From Hyphomonadaceae bacterium (GTDB taxonomy: Bacteria; Pseudomonadota; Alphaproteobacteria; Caulobacterales; Hyphomonadaceae): a stretch of DNA of 64,000 nt. The translations under genes were made by a program, and so were the position numbers. Below the pieces are notes generated by a model. It made no database searches. It saw only the letters and a list, made by a program, of their open reading frames with translations, and was not told where the DNA came from. The stretch spans positions 1 to 64,000 of the forward strand of contig JAUYPV010000070.1 in the NCBI GenBank assembly GCA_030697555.1, written 5' to 3'. Positions 1-9,537 of this stretch are shown piece by piece. How positions within the stretch are numbered: position 1 is the stretch's first letter; the number at the start of each line of letters is the position of its first letter.

Positions 1-424
1 GCGCCGTGGGTAGTGCCTGTTCCGCGATTGCTCGCGGATGTTGCGCGTGTCTCACGCGCCCCGGATCGGTCGTTCTTTCCCGGCGCAGGTACGGAGGAGG
101 TGTTGCGACTCACCAGGCGAGATACCCGCCAGGGGCCTTAGCTCCACGCCGTCTGCCGGTTCCGCGTGCGGGGTTTTGAAAACCGAACCACCCCGGACCC
201 TCCGGTTTCAGTCCCCGGAGGCAGATGGGTCTGAAGTTCGTTTCGCCTCGCAACCAGCACGGGTCTCACGGGGACTTACCCGCTGGGCCACGCTCCAGGC
301 GCGACTGGCTTGCTTGACGGCGGATCACCGCCGACACCTCAAACCCCACGCCGACCAACGCCCTGACGCCTTGAGATTTCGGACGTCTCCAAGACCTCCC
401 TCGGTCAGGGCAGGTGCATCTTAA
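1..424. other. Hairpin-rich gene-free stretch, possible structured RNA
   Basis: No convincing protein gene is seen here. The one open frame (38-424, plus) is Arg/Ser/Pro-rich and has no family signature. The DNA holds several perfect short stems: 22-37 (6 bp, 4-nt loop), 43-59 (7 bp, 3-nt loop) and 319-332 (5 bp, 4-nt loop). A nested stem lies around 197-232, where CCTCCGG pairs with CCGGAGG inside GACCC/GGGTC. I looked for hallmark segments of RNase P RNA, tmRNA, SRP RNA, 6S RNA and cobalamin riboswitches on both strands and found none that convinced me. It may be an unrecognised structured RNA or simply GC-rich spacer. Confidence 0.3.
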
Positions 425-600
425 GTCCGCGCCGGACCCAGCAGGATAAGTTGCGCGATTTTTCGAGGCGGGTTTTTACGAAAAGCCGCGCAAGTGATTG
501 GACTGCTTAAGAATCTTTTTTCCGAAAAACTTTCGGCGCGCGTCCTTAACCTGCGGATTCGAGCGGTTTTGTCCCCCGATTTCGTACAATCGCCGCGTTG
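425..600 (+). repeat. Dispersed intergenic repeat, copy 1
   Basis: This 176-bp segment matches 38260-38436 along its whole length in the same orientation, with almost no gaps. Shared landmarks in order are GTCCG..CCGGACCCAGC, GGATAAGTTGC, CGATTTTTCG, CCGCGCAAG, a T-rich then A-rich stretch (about 510-530), CGCGTCCTTAACCTGCGGAT, and a terminal CCGCGTTG. It lies just beyond the stop of the minus-strand hydrolase gene. It carries no gene of its own. The A/T-rich tracts inside could fold or terminate transcription. The family is not one I can name. Confidence 0.85.
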
Positions 601-696
601 CGTGGGGTGCATGGAGCGGAGCGGGAAGGCGCCATCGCGCCGCGTCCCACGAAAGAGGTGCATTGCGCTTCGCTGCATGCACCCTACGGGGCGGCG

Positions 697-1599
697 CTAC
701 TGCGCGACGTGGGCGGCGGCCCATTGGCCGAGGCGCTGGATGGCCTGGCGGGCGGCGCCGAGCATGGCGTAGCGGGCCTGGAAGACGTGGAACATGTCGG
801 GCCAGATCTCGAGGCTGACCGGCACGCCCGAGGCGCCGAGGCGTTCGGCGAGCGCGGTTGAATCCGACATCAGGATTTCGGCTTCGCCGGTCTGGATGAA
901 GGCGGGCGGCAGGCCCCGCATGTCGGCATCGAGGATCGAGAAGTTGGCGGCGCCTTCGCCGAGATACTGCCTGGCGCGAACCGCGAGACCCGGCGAGGTG
1001 AGGAAGGGATCGCGGGTAGCCTTCGCGCCGTGGCTCCAGCCACGGTTGGCGAGATCGACCCATGGGCTGAGCAGCATCATGCCGGCCGGCATGGCGACGC
1101 CGAGCTCCTTCAGGCGAAGCGCGGTTGCGACGGCGAGGCCGCCGCCAGCGCTGTCGCCAGCGAGAATGAGACGGTTTGGCTGGACGCCTTCCTTGAGCAC
1201 GGCGGCGTAAGCGGTGACACAGTCTTCGAGCGCCGCCGGATGGCGATGTTCGGGCGCGAGTCGATAGTCGGGAAGCACGGCCGCGATCTTCGCGACAGCT
1301 GCGACCTGCGAGACCATGCCCTTGTGCGAGCGCGAGGAGCCCATGGCGAAGCCGCCGCCGTGCAGCCAGAGGACGACGTGATCGCCGCTGCAGCCTTTCG
1401 GCAGGAGACCGAGACAGGAGACGCCGCCGAGATCGATGTCCGAGCTGGTCGACAGTTCGGGCATGGGATCGTGTTCGGCGAAGGCGTCGTATGCCCTGCG
1501 CATCGCCGGAAAGTCGCCGGGATCGACGCCACGCAGGCGGCCAGCAACGGCCTCTCTTGCGAGCGCAAGCTCACCGGTCATGGATGCAACGGTGCTCAA
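697..1599 (-). CDS. Alpha/beta hydrolase, HSL (hormone-sensitive lipase) family
   Basis: A 300-residue carboxylesterase/acetyl-hydrolase-like enzyme, predicted cytoplasmic. The oxyanion-hole motif HGGG is at residues 80-83 and the nucleophile elbow GDSAGG at 148-153 (Ser150). DYRLAPEH at 111-118 is typical of the HSL family. Asp246 and His271 near the C terminus fit the rest of the triad. The start chosen is TTG at 1599, because GGAGGG lies just upstream; the in-frame ATG at 1581 has no ribosome binding site. The substrate cannot be read from sequence. It stands alone, reading toward the repeat and separated from lpd by about 70 bp. Confidence 0.85.
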   Translation of the reverse strand: MSTVASMTGELALAREAVAGRLRGVDPGDFPAMRRAYDAFAEHDPMPELSTSSDIDLGGVSCLGLLPKGCSGDHVVLWLHGGGFAMGSSRSHKGMVSQVAAVAKIAAVLPDYRLAPEHRHPAALEDCVTAYAAVLKEGVQPNRLILAGDSAGGGLAVATALRLKELGVAMPAGMMLLSPWVDLANRGWSHGAKATRDPFLTSPGLAVRARQYLGEGAANFSILDADMRGLPPAFIQTGEAEILMSDSTALAERLGASGVPVSLEIWPDMFHVFQARYAMLGAARQAIQRLGQWAAAHVAQ

Positions 1600-1667
1600 A
1601 CCGTCCCTCCGCGTTCAGCCAGCCCCCACTAAGCTCAGCCTAGGCGCACCGCAATAACCATGCCGCG

Positions 1668-3071
1668 TCACATCTGCATGGTCCAGCCTTCGACTGCCAT
1701 GGAAGCCTGCCGGACTGCTTCCGTAAGGGTCGGGTGGGCGTGGCAGGTGCGGGCGATATCCTCCGAAGAGGCGCCGAACTCCATGGCGACGCAGACCTCG
1801 CCGATCATTTCACCGACGCCGACGCCCATCAGATGAGCGCCAAGAACGCGGTCTGTCGCTGCGTCAGCGAGGATCTTAACGAAGCCGTCCGTCTCGTGGT
1901 TGGTCTTGGCGCGCGAGTTGGCGGAGAACGGAAATTTGCCGGTCTTGTAAGCGACGCCTTCGGCCTTGAGCTCTTCCTCGGTCTTGCCGACCCAGGCGAT
2001 CTCCGGCTTGGTGTAGACGACGCCCGGAATAATTCCATAGTCGACATGGCCGGCCTTGCCCGCGATCAGTTCGGCGCAGGCGACGCCTTCGTCTTCGGCC
2101 TTGTGCGCCAGCATGGGCCCGGTGGTGACGTCGCCGACGACCCAGACGCCTTCAGCCGAGGTGCGGTAGTGGTCGTTGGCGATGACGCCGCGCTTGTCGG
2201 GAACGACGCCGACCGTCTCGAGGCCGAGGCCCTTGGTGTAGGGGCGGCGGCCGATGGCGACGAGGACGACTTCGGCGTCGATCGATTCGACCTCGCCACC
2301 GGCAGCGGGCTGCATGTTGAGCTTCAGTTTCGACTTCAGCTTGTCGACGCCGGTGACCTTCATGCCGAGCTTGAATTCGATGCCCTGCTTGGTGAAGAGG
2401 CGCTGGGCCTGCTTGGCGATCTCGCCGTCGGCGCCCGGAAGAATGCGGTCGAGATATTCGACCACGGTCACCTCGGCGCCGAGGCGCCGCCAGACCGAAC
2501 CGAGTTCGAGGCCGATTATGCCAGCGCCGATGACGATCATGCGCTTGGGCACGGAGGCAAGCTGGAGCGCGCCGGTGGAGGAGACGATGCGCTCCTCGTC
2601 GATCTCGACGCCGGGGAGAGGCGTGGGCTCGGAGCCGGTGGCGATGACGATGTTCTTGGTTTCGAGGACCTGGCTGCCCCCTCCTTGAAGAGAAATGGCC
2701 ACTCTGCCAGGACCGTCGATGCGGCCTTCCCCGGCAATCACGGTGACCTTGTTCTTCTTCATGATGTAGGCGACGCCGGCGGTGAGGCCGTTCACGGCGT
2801 CGGCCTTCTGCTTCAGCATGTTGTCGAGGTTGAGCTTGAGGCCGGCGATCTCGATGCCGAGGCCGGCGAAATCCTTGCCCGCCGACTCGTAGAGTTCAGA
2901 GGCGTGCAGCATTGCCTTGGAGGGGATGCAGCCGACATTGAGGCATGTGCCGCCGAGCTTGTCGCGCTTTTCGATGATCGCGACCTTCAGCCCGAGCTGG
3001 CCGCAGCGCGTGGCGCAGTTGTAGCCGCCGGGGCCCGCGCCGATGATCACGACATCGTAGGTTTCGCTCAT
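1668..3071 (-). CDS. lpd: Dihydrolipoyl dehydrogenase (E3)
   Basis: A 467-residue FAD-dependent disulfide oxidoreductase that reoxidises dihydrolipoamide in 2-oxo acid dehydrogenase complexes, passing electrons to NAD+. The FAD-binding GAGPGG is at 11-16. The redox-active pair is Cys43/Cys48 in GGTCLNVGCIPSK. The C-terminal active-site HAHPTLTE has His446 and Glu451. The frame stays open further upstream to 3533, but the protein family begins at MSETYDVV, so the start is 3071. It is the last gene of the sucA-sucB side of the TCA block, so E3 is most likely dedicated to 2-oxoglutarate dehydrogenase and possibly shared with other complexes. A promoter-like pair precedes it at 3109-3137. Confidence 0.97.
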   Translation of the reverse strand: MSETYDVVIIGAGPGGYNCATRCGQLGLKVAIIEKRDKLGGTCLNVGCIPSKAMLHASELYESAGKDFAGLGIEIAGLKLNLDNMLKQKADAVNGLTAGVAYIMKKNKVTVIAGEGRIDGPGRVAISLQGGGSQVLETKNIVIATGSEPTPLPGVEIDEERIVSSTGALQLASVPKRMIVIGAGIIGLELGSVWRRLGAEVTVVEYLDRILPGADGEIAKQAQRLFTKQGIEFKLGMKVTGVDKLKSKLKLNMQPAAGGEVESIDAEVVLVAIGRRPYTKGLGLETVGVVPDKRGVIANDHYRTSAEGVWVVGDVTTGPMLAHKAEDEGVACAELIAGKAGHVDYGIIPGVVYTKPEIAWVGKTEEELKAEGVAYKTGKFPFSANSRAKTNHETDGFVKILADAATDRVLGAHLMGVGVGEMIGEVCVAMEFGASSEDIARTCHAHPTLTEAVRQASMAVEGWTMQM

Positions 3072-3108
3072 GGATCGGTCTCTCAAGGCCTGTCGAAATT
3101 TGCGCGAA

Positions 3109-3137
3109 CCTATACGCGCCGGGACGTGGATCAACAA
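3109..3137 (-). promoter_or_regulatory. Candidate promoter for lpd
   Basis: On the minus strand, TTGTTG (3137-3132) and TATAGG (3114-3109) are separated by exactly 17 bp. This lies 38 bp upstream of the lpd start, so lpd may also be transcribed apart from the rest of the cluster. The -35 match is weak. Confidence 0.35.
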
Positions 3138-3211
3138 ACGGAATATGGGGCGGCGTAACGCGGGTTTGAACCGCCGAAAACTAACGCCCAAATTTAGCGT
3201 CGGACCTGCCG

Positions 3212-3574
3212 CTAATTGCGGCCGAGAAGCGCGGTGAGGCCCGCCAGCACGAGGATGGTGATGCCGACGGCGGCTTCGTTTTCCCAGATGCGCGAGATCT
3301 CGAAGGACTGGTCGAGCGTGAGAGCAAAGCCGGCGACTGCGATGCCGCCGATCATGGCGATGGCGGCGCCGCCTGGTCCGCCGAAGAATGCGATGAGGCC
3401 GCCGGCGAGGCCGAGCGTGCCGCCGAGGGCGGGCAGCAGGAAAGCGGGATTGCCGAGTTCTCGCGCGAAGTTTTCGTAGAGGGCGGACGGCGAGAGGCCG
3501 ACAAAGTGGCCCATGGTCTGATAGAGCAGCCATCCCGACGTGGCGATGAGCAGCAGGGCTGCAATCCGTCTCAT
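3212..3574 (-). CDS. Small membrane protein, unknown
   Basis: A 120-residue protein with about three hydrophobic spans: residues 1-20, about 45-65 (rich in Gly/Ala/Leu) and 100-118, plus a Gly/Ala-rich stretch around 65-85. The N-terminal segment could be a signal anchor. It has no recognisable catalytic motif. It sits between lpd and sucB on the same strand, separated from the next upstream membrane-protein gene by about 75 bp, so it may be carried on the same transcript as the TCA genes. I do not recognise the family. Confidence 0.6.
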   Translation of the reverse strand: MRRIAALLLIATSGWLLYQTMGHFVGLSPSALYENFARELGNPAFLLPALGGTLGLAGGLIAFFGGPGGAAIAMIGGIAVAGFALTLDQSFEISRIWENEAAVGITILVLAGLTALLGRN

Positions 3575-3649
3575 GTCTGCCTCCCGCCCGCGTCTCTGGT
3601 CGCTGCCGTGAGCTTGGCGCGCTAATCAGCCCCGATCAATGCCGGCGAG

Positions 3650-4156
3650 TCAGCGAAGCAGGCCGCGGAAGGCGGCGAGCCAGACCAGCAGGGCGACGGC
3701 GAGCGAGACCCAGCCGGCGTTGACGGTGGCCTGGCTGGGCTTGGCATGAACGGCTGCTTCGGGCGTCGGGGCGTGGCGGGAGGTGTGTTCGCGCCAGAAG
3801 AAATAAGCGCCCTGCCCGATGACCAGCAGGGCTGCCATCCACGATGCGAAGGGGTGCAGCATCAGCATGGCGAGCGCAGTGGCGGCGAGGACGACCGCCT
3901 GGCCTGCGATCCAGCCGCGGCGGGCGCGGTCGTCGCGGTCGATCCATTTGTCGGTGGCGGTGGGTTGGGTTGGCGGCGGCTGGCCGAGGTCGGCGGCCAG
4001 ATCGCGCGTGGCTTTCTGGAGGCTCGCGGTCATGCCGTCGAGCACCATCTCGCTGCGGATCTGGCGGAACAGCATGAGGGCGCCGACGAGCCAGAACAGG
4101 CCCGCGGCGCGGACGATCCATTCGAGCAGGACGTTGGAGAGCTGCTCGACTGTCAT
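3650..4156 (-). CDS. Membrane protein, unknown, between sucB and lpd
   Basis: A 168-residue protein with a hydrophobic span at about 15-32, a hydrophilic loop (35-80, Pro/Thr/Asp-rich), two spans at about 84-120 and a C-terminal span at about 145-165, so four transmembrane helices are likely. It starts 12 bp after the sucB stop codon, which suggests co-transcription with sucA-sucB. No functional motif was recognised; a link to the dehydrogenase complex is only positional. Confidence 0.65.
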   Translation of the reverse strand: MTVEQLSNVLLEWIVRAAGLFWLVGALMLFRQIRSEMVLDGMTASLQKATRDLAADLGQPPPTQPTATDKWIDRDDRARRGWIAGQAVVLAATALAMLMLHPFASWMAALLVIGQGAYFFWREHTSRHAPTPEAAVHAKPSQATVNAGWVSLAVALLVWLAAFRGLLR

Positions 4157-4168
4157 CGCATGCGGAGA

Positions 4169-5389
<1,221 letters not shown>

Positions 5390-5439
5390 GACGTCTCCAG
5401 ACGTATCGTGTCGCCGGCGGGTCCGGCGCGGTGGGTTTA

Positions 5440-5453
5440 GCCCCGTACGGGGC
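5440..5453. other. 14-bp palindrome between sucA and sucB
   Basis: GCCCCGTACGGGGC is a perfect palindrome in the 103-bp sucA-sucB gap. A second weaker stem (GGGG..CCCC) lies at about 5463-5477. No T-run follows on the minus strand, so it is more likely an mRNA processing or attenuation element than a full terminator. Its function is inferred only. Confidence 0.3.
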
Positions 5454-5492
5454 AAATGTGGAGGGGTAAGGAGCCCCTTATAAGTATCAGCT

Positions 5493-8459
5493 CTATTTCT
5501 CGAACGCGGCGTCGAGGAAGGCCTGCAATTCCTTCTGGTGAAGGGTCATCGTGCCGGCGGCGGTCGAGGCGGAGGCGGAGCGGCCGACATAGCGCGGGCG
5601 CTTGTGCTTCACGTCGAGCTTTTCGAGCGTCTTCTCGATGTTCCAGTCGACGAAGTTCCACGAGCCCATGTTGCGCGGCTCTTCCTGGCACCAGACCATG
5701 TCGGCTTGGCTGAAGCGGGCGAGTTCCTTCATCAGGGACGCAACCGGGAACGGATAGAGCTGTTCGATGCGCAAGAGATAGACGTCGTCGATCTTGCGCT
5801 TTTCTCTTTCTTCGAACAAATCGAAATAGACCTTGCCCGAGCACATCACGACGCGGCGGATGTCTTTATCCGCCTTCAGCGTCACCTCGGCCTTGCACTC
5901 CGGCACTTCCGCGCCGTCGACCAGGATGCGGTGGAAGGAGGAGTCCGGCGTCATGTCCTTGAAGAACGACACGGCGCGCTTGTGGCGCAGCAGCGACTTC
6001 GGCGTCATGACGATGAGCGGTTTGCGGAAATCGCGGTGGATCTGGCGGCGCAAGGCGTGGAAATAGTTCGCCGGCGTCGAGCAGTTGACGACCTGCATGT
6101 TGTCCTGCGCGCACATCTGCAGGAAGCGCTCCAAACGGGCAGACGAATGTTCCGGGCCCTGCCCCTCATAGCCGTGCGGCAAGAGACAGACGAGGCCGCA
6201 CATGCGCAGCCATTTGCGCTCACCGGACGAGATGAACTGGTCGAACAGGACCTGGGCGCCGTTGGCGAAGTCGCCAAATTGCGCTTCCCAGAGCGTGAGC
6301 GTGTTCGGGGCGGTGAGCGCGTAACCGTACTCGTAGCCGAGGACCGCTTCTTCGGAGAGCAGCGAGTCGATGACTTCGTAGTTGGCCTGCGTCGGGCTGA
6401 TGTGGTTGAGCGGTGTGTAGCGCTCCTCGGTCACCTGGTCGACCAGGTGGGAGTGGCGCTGGGTGAACGTGCCGCGAGCCGAATCCTGGCCAGAGAGGCG
6501 GACCGGGAAGCCTTCGTCGACCAGCGTCGCGAAGGCCATTTGCTCGGCCATGCCCCAGTCGAGGCCTTCGCCCGTCTCGGCCATCTTGCGGCGCGACTCG
6601 ATGGTGCGCGCGACCGTCTTGTGGATGTTGAAGCCCGGCGGGACGTCGGTGATCGCCTTGCCGATCGACTTGAGCTTGGCGAGCGCAACGCCGGTCTTGC
6701 CGCGGCCTTCCTCGTCCTTCGGCAGTCCGAGGCCGGCCCATTTGCCGTCGAGCCAGTCGGCGGCGCCGGGCTTGAAGGCCTTCGATTTTTCGAACTCGGC
6801 GTTGAGGTGAGCGTCCATCTCGGCGATCATGTTCTCGAGCGCCTGCTCGGTCATGACGCCTTCCTCGATCAGGCGGCGCGAATAGAGTTCACGCGTCGAC
6901 AGCTGGTCGCGGATCTTCGCGTACATGATCGGCTGCGTCATCGTCGGGTCGTCGCCCTCGTTGTGGCCGAACCGGCGGTAGCAGAACATATCGATCACCA
7001 CGTCCTTGCAGAATTTCTGCCGGTACTCGATGGCGACCTTGGCGGCATGGACGACGGCTTCCGGATCGTCGCCGTTGACGTGGAAGATCGGCGCCTGGAC
7101 CATCAGCGCCACATCCGAGGGATAGGGAGACGAGCGCGAGAAGGACGGCGCCGTGGTGAAGCCGATCTGGTTGTTGACGATGAAGTGCATCGCTCCGCCG
7201 GTGCGATAGCCGGTGAGGCCTGAGAGCGCGAAGCATTCGGAGACGACGCCCTGGCCGGCGAAGGCCGCATCGCCATGCAGCAGCATCGGCAGCACTTTCG
7301 CGCGCTGCGCACGCTTGTCTTCCTGAAGGTCGAAGGACTGTTTGGCGCGCGCCTTGCCCAGCACGACGGGGTTGACGATTTCGAGGTGGGACGGGTTCGC
7401 CGTGAGGGAGAGGTGGACCTTGTGGTTGTCGAAGGTGCGGTCCGAGGACGCGCCGAGGTGGTATTTCACGTCGCCCGAGCCGTACTCGTCGCCCTGCGTG
7501 TTGCCGCCGCCGAACTCGAAGAAGATCTTGTGGTAGGGCTTGCCCATCACAGCCGCGAGGACGTTGAGGCGGCCGCGGTGGGGCATGCCGAGGATGATCT
7601 CATCGACGCCGAGCGCGCCGCCGCGCTTGATGATCTGCTCGAGCGCCGGCACGCAGGCTTCGCCGCCGTCAAGGCCGAAGCGCTTGGTGCCGGGATAGCG
7701 CATGTGCAGGAAGCGTTCGAAGGCTTCCGCCTCGACCAGCTTCTTGAGGATGGCGCGCTTGCCCTGGGGCGTGAACGAGATTTCCTTGTCCTTGCCCTCA
7801 ATGCGGCCCTGGATCCAGGACTTCTCCTCCGGATCCGAGATGTGCATGAACTCGACAGCGAAGGTGCCGCAATAGGTGCGCTTCAGGATGTCGATCATCT
7901 GGCGCGGGGTCGCGTATTCGAGACCCATCACGTTGTCGATGTAGATCTTGCGATCCATGTCCTTCGGACCGAAGCCGTAGGTCTTGGGATCGAGTTCGGG
8001 CTGCTCTTCGCGCTTGAGAATTCCCAGCGGATCGAGATGCGCGGCAAGATGGCCGCGGATACGGTAGGCGCGGATCATCATCAACGCGCGGATCGAGTCC
8101 TGCACCTGCTGGCTGAGGTCCTGCGGGGCGAGCGCTGGGCCGATGGCCGGCGCCTTCTTCACTTCCTTCTTGGTCTCGGTTCCCCAGTTGCCGTCGAGGG
8201 CGGAGACGAGTTCACCATTCTGCGACTTCAGCGGCTCGCGCCATTCCGGGCCCTTGGCGGCCTTGGTGGCGTCCGCGGCCGGGTCGGCGACCTGTTCGAA
8301 GAATTCCTGCCAGCTCGGCGCCACGGAGGAGGGGTCCTCGGCGTACTGGGCGTAGAGTTGCTCGATATAGGCGGCGTTGGCGCCGTACAGGAACGCGGTG
8401 TCCAGCATGGCCTCGTTCCCGGTGCTGCGGGACTCGCCAGACTTCGCGTCGATCGTCAT
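5493..8459 (-). CDS. sucA: 2-oxoglutarate dehydrogenase E1 component
   Basis: A 988-residue thiamine diphosphate-dependent E1 that decarboxylates 2-oxoglutarate and succinylates E2. The N-terminal segment [17 protein letters not shown] with a following SWQEFF is the E2-binding head typical of Suc[13 protein letters not shown] is around residue 295, [12 protein letters not shown] (TPP/Mg region) around 390, and [12 protein letters not shown] follows. The C-terminal half has the transketolase pyrimidine domain ([19 protein letters not shown]). The start at 8459 has AGGA eight bases upstream; the longer open frame to 8678 lacks family similarity. It is followed by sucB and so forms the OGDH complex. 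Confidence 0.96.
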   Translation of the reverse strand: MTIDAKSGESRSTGNEAMLDTAFLYGANAAYIEQLYAQYAEDPSSVAPSWQEFFEQVADPAADATKAAKGPEWREPLKSQNGELVSALDGNWGTETKKEVKKAPAIGPALAPQDLSQQVQDSIRALMMIRAYRIRGHLAAHLDPLGILKREEQPELDPKTYGFGPKDMDRKIYIDNVMGLEYATPRQMIDILKRTYCGTFAVEFMHISDPEEKSWIQGRIEGKDKEISFTPQGKRAILKKLVEAEAFERFLHMRYPGTKRFGLDGGEACVPALEQIIKRGGALGVDEIILGMPHRGRLNVLAAVMGKPYHKIFFEFGGGNTQGDEYGSGDVKYHLGASSDRTFDNHKVHLSLTANPSHLEIVNPVVLGKARAKQSFDLQEDKRAQRAKVLPMLLHGDAAFAGQGVVSECFALSGLTGYRTGGAMHFIVNNQIGFTTAPSFSRSSPYPSDVALMVQAPIFHVNGDDPEAVVHAAKVAIEYRQKFCKDVVIDMFCYRRFGHNEGDDPTMTQPIMYAKIRDQLSTRELYSRRLIEEGVMTEQALENMIAEMDAHLNAEFEKSKAFKPGAADWLDGKWAGLGLPKDEEGRGKTGVALAKLKSIGKAITDVPPGFNIHKTVARTIESRRKMAETGEGLDWGMAEQMAFATLVDEGFPVRLSGQDSARGTFTQRHSHLVDQVTEERYTPLNHISPTQANYEVIDSLLSEEAVLGYEYGYALTAPNTLTLWEAQFGDFANGAQVLFDQFISSGERKWLRMCGLVCLLPHGYEGQGPEHSSARLERFLQMCAQDNMQVVNCSTPANYFHALRRQIHRDFRKPLIVMTPKSLLRHKRAVSFFKDMTPDSSFHRILVDGAEVPECKAEVTLKADKDIRRVVMCSGKVYFDLFEEREKRKIDDVYLLRIEQLYPFPVASLMKELARFSQADMVWCQEEPRNMGSWNFVDWNIEKTLEKLDVKHKRPRYVGRSASASTAAGTMTLHQKELQAFLDAAFEK

Positions 8460-8680
8460 TTCTTGCGTCCTGTTTGACGGTTTGGGAGCCCCTGCTCCGC
8501 CCCGCCTTTCGGTGGCCCTGAGATGTCGCTTTTTACGCGCCGACTCAACCCGTCGGGGTGAGACATTCTGCACATAGGGGCGTGACCGGTTAGCGACTGG
8601 TTTCGACGGCGCGCAGATGCCCATTTGTGTTTCAAGACACGGATCTCTTCGCCGGCTCGTGGCGGCGACCAGGCGCATCT

Positions 8681-8734
8681 ATTTAGTCAATCATCGAAAT
8701 AGTTCTTGACTTTAATTTCGATAATTAGCTAAAT
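8681..8734. promoter_or_regulatory. 20-bp inverted-repeat operator over the arsR promoter
   Basis: Left arm 8681-8700 and right arm 8715-8734 are reverse complements at 17 of 20 positions (core ATCGAAAT/ATTTCGAT, outer ATTTAG/CTAAAT), separated by 14 bp. The -35 TTGACT (8706-8711) lies in the spacer, and a -10 TAAATA (8730-8735, 18-bp spacing) overlaps the right arm. Transcription would start at or next to the regulator's ATG at 8742, so the mRNA is probably leaderless. The geometry fits autorepression by the ArsR/SdpR-type protein encoded next. Confidence 0.65.
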
Positions 8735-8741
8735 ATGGACA

Positions 8742-9071
8742 ATGAGCGATATCTTCAGGGCCCTCGCCGATCCCACTCGCCGCAAGGTGCTGGAGCTGCT
8801 GCGCCAGCGGCCAATGACGGCCGGAGAGCTGGCTGGCCATTTCCCGGTGTCGCGCCCGACCATGTCGGCGCATTTCACCGTGCTGCGCGAAGCGGACCTG
8901 ATCGACTCTCTCAAGATCGGCACGACGATCACCTATCAGCTGAAACTGTCGGTGCTGGAGGACGCGCTGCTGGGCTTTGCCCGGTTGTTCGCTGCCGGGG
9001 CCAGAGAGCCTGCGACGGATGCGGCCGAACGGATCAAACCCGAACAGATCTCCAGAGGAGCTGCCGAATGA
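8742..9071 (+). CDS. ArsR-family repressor, SdpR-like
   Basis: A 109-residue winged-helix regulator. The start MSDIFRALADPTRRKVLELL is the classic ArsR/SdpR opening, followed by the recognition region FPVSRPTMSAHFTVLREADL (about 36-55) and the wing (about 60-70). No Cys-rich metal site is visible, which argues for the SdpR autorepressor branch rather than a metal sensor. It is translationally coupled (ATGA overlap) to the membrane protein at 9068, as in sdpR-sdpI pairs where the membrane partner controls the repressor. Whether the partner titrates the repressor here is inferred. The pair sits on the strand opposite to the suc genes it interrupts. Confidence 0.85.
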   Translation: MSDIFRALADPTRRKVLELLRQRPMTAGELAGHFPVSRPTMSAHFTVLREADLIDSLKIGTTITYQLKLSVLEDALLGFARLFAAGAREPATDAAERIKPEQISRGAAE

Positions 9072-9505
9072 GCGACGTTTCCGGACCTCGCGCCGCTGCC
9101 TGGAAAAACATCCGCGCCGCTCTCATCACCACGGGCGCGCAGCTGGTTGGAACCTTGCTGCTGGTCCTTGCCAACAAGCAGGGGATGATCAGCGACGACA
9201 CCACGATGCGCGGCGTCATGGTGTTGATCGGCCTCAGCCTCGCCGCCTACGGCAATAGAATTCCGAAAACGCCAGACGGACCGCCGCCGCAGACGCTGCC
9301 CCTTGCCGCCTTGCGGCAGTCGGTCCTCCGCACAGCGGGCTGGGCAATGATGCTGGGTGGTCTGGCGTTTGCCGGCCTTTGGGCCTTCGCGCCGCGCGAT
9401 GTGGCGCAGGTGGGCTCCATTGTTGCGCTCGGCGGGTCGATGGCCGTGATGTGCGGCTTCGTGACGTGGTGGATCTTCGCCTACCACCGGTCGTCCACGC
9501 GCTAG
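9068..9505 (+). CDS. Polytopic membrane protein paired with SdpR-like repressor
   Basis: A 145-residue protein with four hydrophobic spans at about 16-33, 45-60, 85-108 and 112-135. The start is the ATG inside the ATGA overlap with the regulator gene, and the pair forms a two-gene operon. By position and topology it resembles the SdpI-type immunity/signalling partners of SdpR, although the sequence itself does not prove that family. Its stop codon is part of a 7-bp inverted repeat shared with the sucD stop. Confidence 0.6.
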   Translation: MSDVSGPRAAAWKNIRAALITTGAQLVGTLLLVLANKQGMISDDTTMRGVMVLIGLSLAAYGNRIPKTPDGPPPQTLPLAALRQSVLRTAGWAMMLGGLAFAGLWAFAPRDVAQVGSIVALGGSMAVMCGFVTWWIFAYHRSSTR

Positions 9506-9537
9506 GCGCGGCGCATTCGCCCCACCGAAACGCCTAG
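9502..9537. terminator. Inverted repeat joining two convergent stop codons
   Basis: CTAGGCG (9502-9508) and CGCCTAG (9531-9537) are perfect 7-bp complements with a 22-nt loop. They contain the stop codons of both convergent genes (TAG of the membrane protein, TAG of sucD). There is no U-tract, so the role as a bidirectional terminator is weakly supported. Confidence 0.25.

Noticed and set aside
90-160. Cobalamin-riboswitch-like box (CCAGGCGAGATACCCGCC)
   Set aside because: The rest of the riboswitch consensus is absent in the short stretch available and no B12-related gene follows.
38-424. 128-aa open frame on the plus strand
   Set aside because: Arg/Ser/Pro-rich with no domain, no ribosome binding site and overlapping hairpins; likely chance in GC-rich DNA.
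1734-3158. 474-aa plus-strand frame antisense to lpd
   Set aside because: The minus strand encodes an unmistakable Lpd; the antisense protein is a repetitive Asp/Gly/Val-rich shadow.
3072-3533. N-terminal extension of lpd by 154 residues
   Set aside because: The extra residues are low-complexity Arg/Pro sequence overlapping another gene; E3 proteins begin at MSETYDVV.
5538-7223. 561-aa plus-strand frame antisense to sucA
   Set aside because: Shadow of the sucA codons; no domain or start signal.
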